DNA from: Lautropia sp.
Lineage (GTDB): Bacteria > Pseudomonadota > Gammaproteobacteria > Burkholderiales > Burkholderiaceae_E
Direction of reading: 5' to 3'
NCBI GenBank assembly: GCA_013813615.1
Contig: JACCRJ010000289.1
Span: 1 to 5,474 of the forward strand
DNA length: 5,474 nucleotides
The notes under the pieces were generated by a model that ran no database searches, was not told the DNA's origin, and saw only the letters and a program-made list of their open reading frames with translations. Shown here in pieces: positions 5,138-5,474 of the stretch. Position numbers and translations under genes: made by a program. Position 1 is the stretch's first letter. Every line of letters begins with the position of its first letter.

Positions 5138-5474
5138 TCGAGGGCGCGCACCAGATCCGCGGCGGTCTGGGCACCGCCGTTGTTGAAGTATCCGCCGTCC
5201 GCCAGGTGGCCGCAAATCCTGGTTTCGGCTCCCGGCGACGCCTTCCCGGGTGCCACAGGGACGTCGGTGCCGCGATGATCGCAAAGGTAGGCGGGGTCTT
5301 GAGTCCGCCGATCGCATTGACGTAGGGAAAGCGCGCGGCGTTATGGGCAGCCGCACCCAAGGCATGTCCGCTCCCACAAGGCCCAACTGATCCTTGCTGG
5401 CTGGAAAGTCCGCCTGGGAAACAGCAAGCTCGGAAGCGATCGCCCGCTCGCCGGTTTCCACTCAGGTGGCGTTC
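5130..5474 (-). pseudogene. Patatin-like phospholipase, decayed C-terminal part (runs off the right edge)
   Basis: Three minus-strand frames supply consecutive pieces of one protein. Near the edge NAT, a TGA (5462-5464), then VETGERAIASEL matches the bacterial patatin-like pattern NATxVETGxR, with the stop replacing one codon. The frame runs on to GLVGADMP (about 5363). A frame change then gives LGAAAHNAARFPYVNAIGGL (from 5360), the family's AAHxSARFxYVxPxG motif. A second change, somewhere in 5200-5300, gives HLADGGYFNNGGAQTAADLV (from about 5208) and RALDAC, the DGGYFENSGA motif; its Asp at 5197-5199 would be the Asp of the Ser-Asp lipase dyad. One nonsense codon and two frameshifts make it non-functional. 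The GxSxG half would lie to the right of the window. Resemblance ends near 5130, at the IclR fragment. Confidence 0.6.

Noticed and set aside
3936..5186. Plus-strand open frame of 416 codons
   Set aside because: Mostly antisense to the binding-protein gene. It crosses into the decayed region and has no consistent domain.

Overview
The window is GC-rich, apparently well over 60% by eye, with compact same-strand genes. It looks like a proteobacterial chromosome segment, but no marker fixes the genus.

Positions 1-4799 hold one minus-strand gene train, read right to left: (1) a TauA/SsuA/AtsR-type periplasmic binding protein with a probable Tat signal (3753-4799); (2) its ABC ATPase (2824 to about 3609, start unclear); (3) its inner-membrane permease (1965-2831); (4) a PLP-dependent enzyme of the sphingosine-1-phosphate lyase / group II decarboxylase family (731-1963); (5) a Cys-type sulfatase cut by the left edge (1-720). 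The last four genes overlap or are separated by 1 to 10 bases, and their ribosome-binding sites lie inside or beside the previous gene's stop. This is a tightly coupled operon.

The likely joint role is scavenging of an organosulfur compound. The ABC system would import a sulfonate or sulfate ester, the cytoplasmic sulfatase (no signal peptide) would release sulfate, and the PLP enzyme would cleave or decarboxylate an amine-bearing part. The layout recalls the Pseudomonas ats (sulfate-ester) clusters, with the PLP lyase as the unusual extra member. No TauD- or SsuD-like oxygenase is in the window.

Positions 4800-5474 contain no intact gene. They hold the operon leader and three decayed fragments: a possible amidase C-terminus (minus, about 4817-5031), an IclR-like helix-turn-helix fragment (plus, about 5051-5137) and a patatin-like C-terminal part with a stop codon and two frameshifts (minus, about 5130-5474). 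This looks like a rearrangement and decay zone upstream of an intact operon.
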